A stretch of 57,196 bases of DNA, taken from positions 1 to 57,196 of the forward strand of contig CAJNBY010000014.1 of assembly GCA_905221125.1 (NCBI GenBank). Reading direction: 5' to 3'. This DNA comes from a bacterium (GTDB lineage: Bacteria > Bacillota > Bacilli > Lactobacillales > Streptococcaceae). The notes below the pieces were generated by a model. That model made no database searches. It saw nothing but the letters and a program-made list of their open reading frames with translations, and had not been told where the DNA came from. Shown here one piece after another: positions 55,442-57,196 of this stretch. Numbering within the stretch: the first letter of the stretch is position 1; each line of letters opens with the position of its first letter. The position numbers and the translations under genes are program-made.

Positions 55442-56772
55442 TCCTCTCCCTCTCGTTTCTCATTCTTAAATGGTAATTCTAAATCTTGTCTAAAGGTCGT
55501 CTCTCCCAGTTGAGTATCTAAGTTTAAATCATAATGAAAAACCATATCCTCCAAGGTCGCTAAGCCCAGTCCACTGTGGTTACCCTTGGTCGAATAACCC
55601 TTTTGACTGAGAATGCTGGGATTCAGTTCTTCTTTCTTACGAGTGTTTTCAATGATAAAACGGACACTCCTATCACCTGCCAACAAAGCAACCCGAATCT
55701 GTGGATTTTCAGCCTCACTGGCTGCTTCTAAAGCATTTGTCGTAAGGATAGAGAGGATACGGATAGCCTCCAACATCGGCAAAGCCAGCTCTTCTACGAC
55801 CCCCACCGTCTCCAAACTAAAATGAATTCCTTGCTTATCAGCCACAATCATGGCTTTTGCCAAGGTATTGCGAATGGCTATGTCATGGATATTGTGAAGA
55901 TTAAAGGCCGTGTAGTCCGCCTTTCTCAGCTTTTCATTTGTCTTTAGAAAGACATCTTGATAAATGGTAGACACCTCAGTCATGTCTTGATTCGCTATGG
56001 CAGGCTCCATGCTAGCGACAATCCCTGCAAAATCATGACGGAAACCTCGAACTTCATCATAGAGATGACCTAGCTTATCCACCATTCCTTGCAAGGAACG
56101 ATTTTCATCTTCCTGTCTCTGAATGGTCTGCTCATCACGATAAACCTGCTCCAAATGCTTGATGTAAAAGAGCCAAGAGAAAAAGAGAATGAAAATCAGA
56201 AGGGAAATGGTCGTGTCAAAACGAACGTAGAAAGAACTATTTCTATTGGTCATAAACGAAGAGAATATCCTAAATACAGTCAGAGGTAGGATAATGAAAA
56301 AGCTCTTACGATAGTGGGGTTTGAAAGCATCTGAAAAGAATAAATCCAAATCCAAAGACCAACGCTTCATCATAACTACTGTCAGTACGATAGCTAATAG
56401 GGAAAAAGAAGAGTTAACAATCCCATTACCTACTTCTGATAGCATATCTATATCTAACATCCGAATATAGAACAATACCAATAAATAGCGAATACTCTGA
56501 TAAAAACTAAAAAGATAGAATGAAAGAAATAAAGATTCTCCTTTTTTCTTCCTATTCATATAGAAAATAAGGTAAAAAAAGATTAAAACTTCCAAATACA
56601 TGATTTCAAAAAAAGTTTTACCAGCTATTGCTTGCATCATTAGTAAATAGACTACGTATCTCTTTTTACGAAATTCCGGTGTAATTTGGTAACCTAGATA
56701 GATTGGAGGAATTATAATGGAGACTATCAACAATAAAGCAAATAGAGTTTCCTTAATAAAAGTCAAAATCAT
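55438..56772 (-). CDS. Peptide-sensing histidine kinase (ComD/BlpH/AgrC class)
   Basis: A 444-residue kinase. The N-terminal half (1-215) has six to seven membrane helices; a coiled coil leads to the HPK10-type phospho-acceptor VRGFRHDFAGIV (His about 245) and a HATPase with NALEAASEAENPQI (N-box) and NHSGLGLATLEDMV. Kinases of this type sense secreted peptides. It is directly downstream of a truncated copy of its own partner regulator, and its ATG overlaps that stop (ATGA). The start was chosen by that coupling. Confidence 0.92.
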   Translation of the reverse strand: MILTFIKETLFALLLIVSIIIPPIYLGYQITPEFRKKRYVVYLLMMQAIAGKTFFEIMYLEVLIFFYLIFYMNRKKKGESLFLSFYLFSFYQSIRYLLVLFYIRMLDIDMLSEVGNGIVNSSFSLLAIVLTVVMMKRWSLDLDLFFSDAFKPHYRKSFFIILPLTVFRIFSSFMTNRNSSFYVRFDTTISLLIFILFFSWLFYIKHLEQVYRDEQTIQRQEDENRSLQGMVDKLGHLYDEVRGFRHDFAGIVASMEPAIANQDMTEVSTIYQDVFLKTNEKLRKADYTAFNLHNIHDIAIRNTLAKAMIVADKQGIHFSLETVGVVEELALPMLEAIRILSILTTNALEAASEAENPQIRVALLAGDRSVRFIIENTRKKEELNPSILSQKGYSTKGNHSGLGLATLEDMVFHYDLNLDTQLGETTFRQDLELPFKNEKREGEE

Positions 56773-56978
56773 ACTATCAAATCACGCTCTCTATCAATCT
56801 CTAAATCCAATAAATAGCGCTGGTAATGATCAAAATACTGAGAATATTTCTCAACATCTCCATAGTTTTTGGCAATATCAATTTCCAATCTTAAATTGCG
56901 AGAGCGACCGATATCTAGCAAAGTCTGCTCTATCCGTCCCTGCTGAACTCTATCATCTTCCAAAACTAAAATTCTCAT
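56769..56978 (-). pseudogene. Truncated duplicate of the LytTR response regulator
   Basis: A 69-residue frame. Its first 53 residues are identical to the complete regulator at 54710-55441, then one substitution (L to R) and a break after LEIDRER into an unrelated DLIV and stop. It keeps the phospho-acceptor Asp but has lost most of the receiver and all of the DNA-binding domain. It overlaps the upstream kinase copy (ATGA) as the intact pair does. It marks a tandem duplication of the whole pair followed by deletion. Confidence 0.85.
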
Positions 56979-57196
56979 TCCTCTCCCCCTCGTTTCTCAT
57001 CCTTAAATGGCAATTCTAAATCTTGTCTAAAGGTCGTTTCTCCTAGCTGGGTATCTAAGTTCAAATCATAATGAAAAACCATATCCTCCAAGGTCGCTAA
57101 GCCCAGTCCACTGTGGTTTCCCTTGGTCGAATAACCCTTTTGACTGAGAATGCTGGGATTCAGTTCTTCTTTCTTACGAGTGTTTTCAATGATAAA
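56975..57196 (-). CDS. Second copy of the peptide-sensing histidine kinase (partial, C-terminal)
   Basis: Open from the window edge to a TGA at 56975, encoding the last 73 residues of a kinase almost identical to that at 55438-56772 (G-box NHSGLGLATLEDMV, then TTFRQDLELPFKDEKRGGEE, against KNEKREGEE in the complete copy). Its N-terminal part lies outside the window, so I cannot tell whether its sensor domain is the same or different. Confidence 0.88.
   Translation of the reverse strand, partial: FIIENTRKKEELNPSILSQKGYSTKGNHSGLGLATLEDMVFHYDLNLDTQLGETTFRQDLELPFKDEKRGGEE

Noticed and set aside
54710..56772. That this kinase-regulator pair is comDE
   Set aside because: In this group comCDE lies elsewhere, no comC-like precursor precedes the pair, and the regulator differs clearly from ComE as I know it.

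Overview
The window looks like the chromosome of a mitis-group Streptococcus (S. pneumoniae, S. mitis or a close relative). The reasons are: three complete BOX repeats of the pneumococcal A-B-C type; a PavB-like SSURE-repeat adhesin next to a TCS08-type two-component system; an M26 IgA1-protease-family metalloprotease; a choline-binding protein; the BgaC/PTS galactoside operon; the purine cluster; and comAB directly beside purC. Almost every gene is on the minus strand, so transcription runs right to left. The one confident plus-strand gene is the GntR regulator.

Left part (1-14.3 kb): rpsD with its own promoter and leader; the TCS08 kinase and regulator; pavB; a GT2 glycosyltransferase; a BOX element; a TrkA/CabP plus TrkH potassium-uptake pair; a nucleoside phosphorylase-like gene; a two-gene cassette of an ATP-grasp ligase and a dicarboxylate/amino-acid symporter; a hexapeptide acetyltransferase; and a glyoxalase-fold protein.

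Surface and sugar part (14.3-30.6 kb): a 2063-residue M26 zinc metalloprotease with eleven 27-residue repeats; a CAP-domain choline-binding protein; then the operon bgaC - PTS IIB - IIC - IID - IIA - (BOX) - agaS - galM. That operon has a strong promoter, a catabolite-repression (cre) site and a divergent GntR regulator. It should release terminal beta-galactose at the cell surface, import a sugar and feed it to sugar-phosphate metabolism.

Purine part (30.7-48.1 kb): in transcription order purC, purL, purF, purM, purN, vanZ-like, purH, then purD, a small membrane protein, purE, purK, an AAA-ATPase of RloC/PrrC type, and purB. Together these cover most of de novo IMP synthesis plus adenylosuccinate lyase. 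Non-purine genes are inserted at three junctions. The purF-purM and purB leaders are unusually structured.

Right part (48.2-57.2 kb): comAB, the exporter and processing system for double-glycine peptides, preceded by a ComE-type direct repeat and a BOX. Then comes a bacteriocin island: two double-glycine bacteriocin precursors, small membrane (immunity-like) proteins, and a decayed bacteriocin gene. The most unusual feature follows: a head-to-tail array of seven ~126-bp units. Each unit carries a ribosome-binding site and a complete 16-17 residue cationic, aromatic, leaderless mini-peptide. Six units encode nearly the same peptide (MYLPIFYPWFTKLFFK or variants) and the last encodes a divergent one (MIISAIYPTWLFKWLRG). 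Directly upstream is a ComD/ComE-type kinase-regulator pair, itself tandemly duplicated with a truncated regulator copy. I read this as a candidate quorum-sensing or bacteriocin system built on amplified leaderless peptides. That function is inference; the array, its reading frames and its ribosome-binding sites are seen directly.
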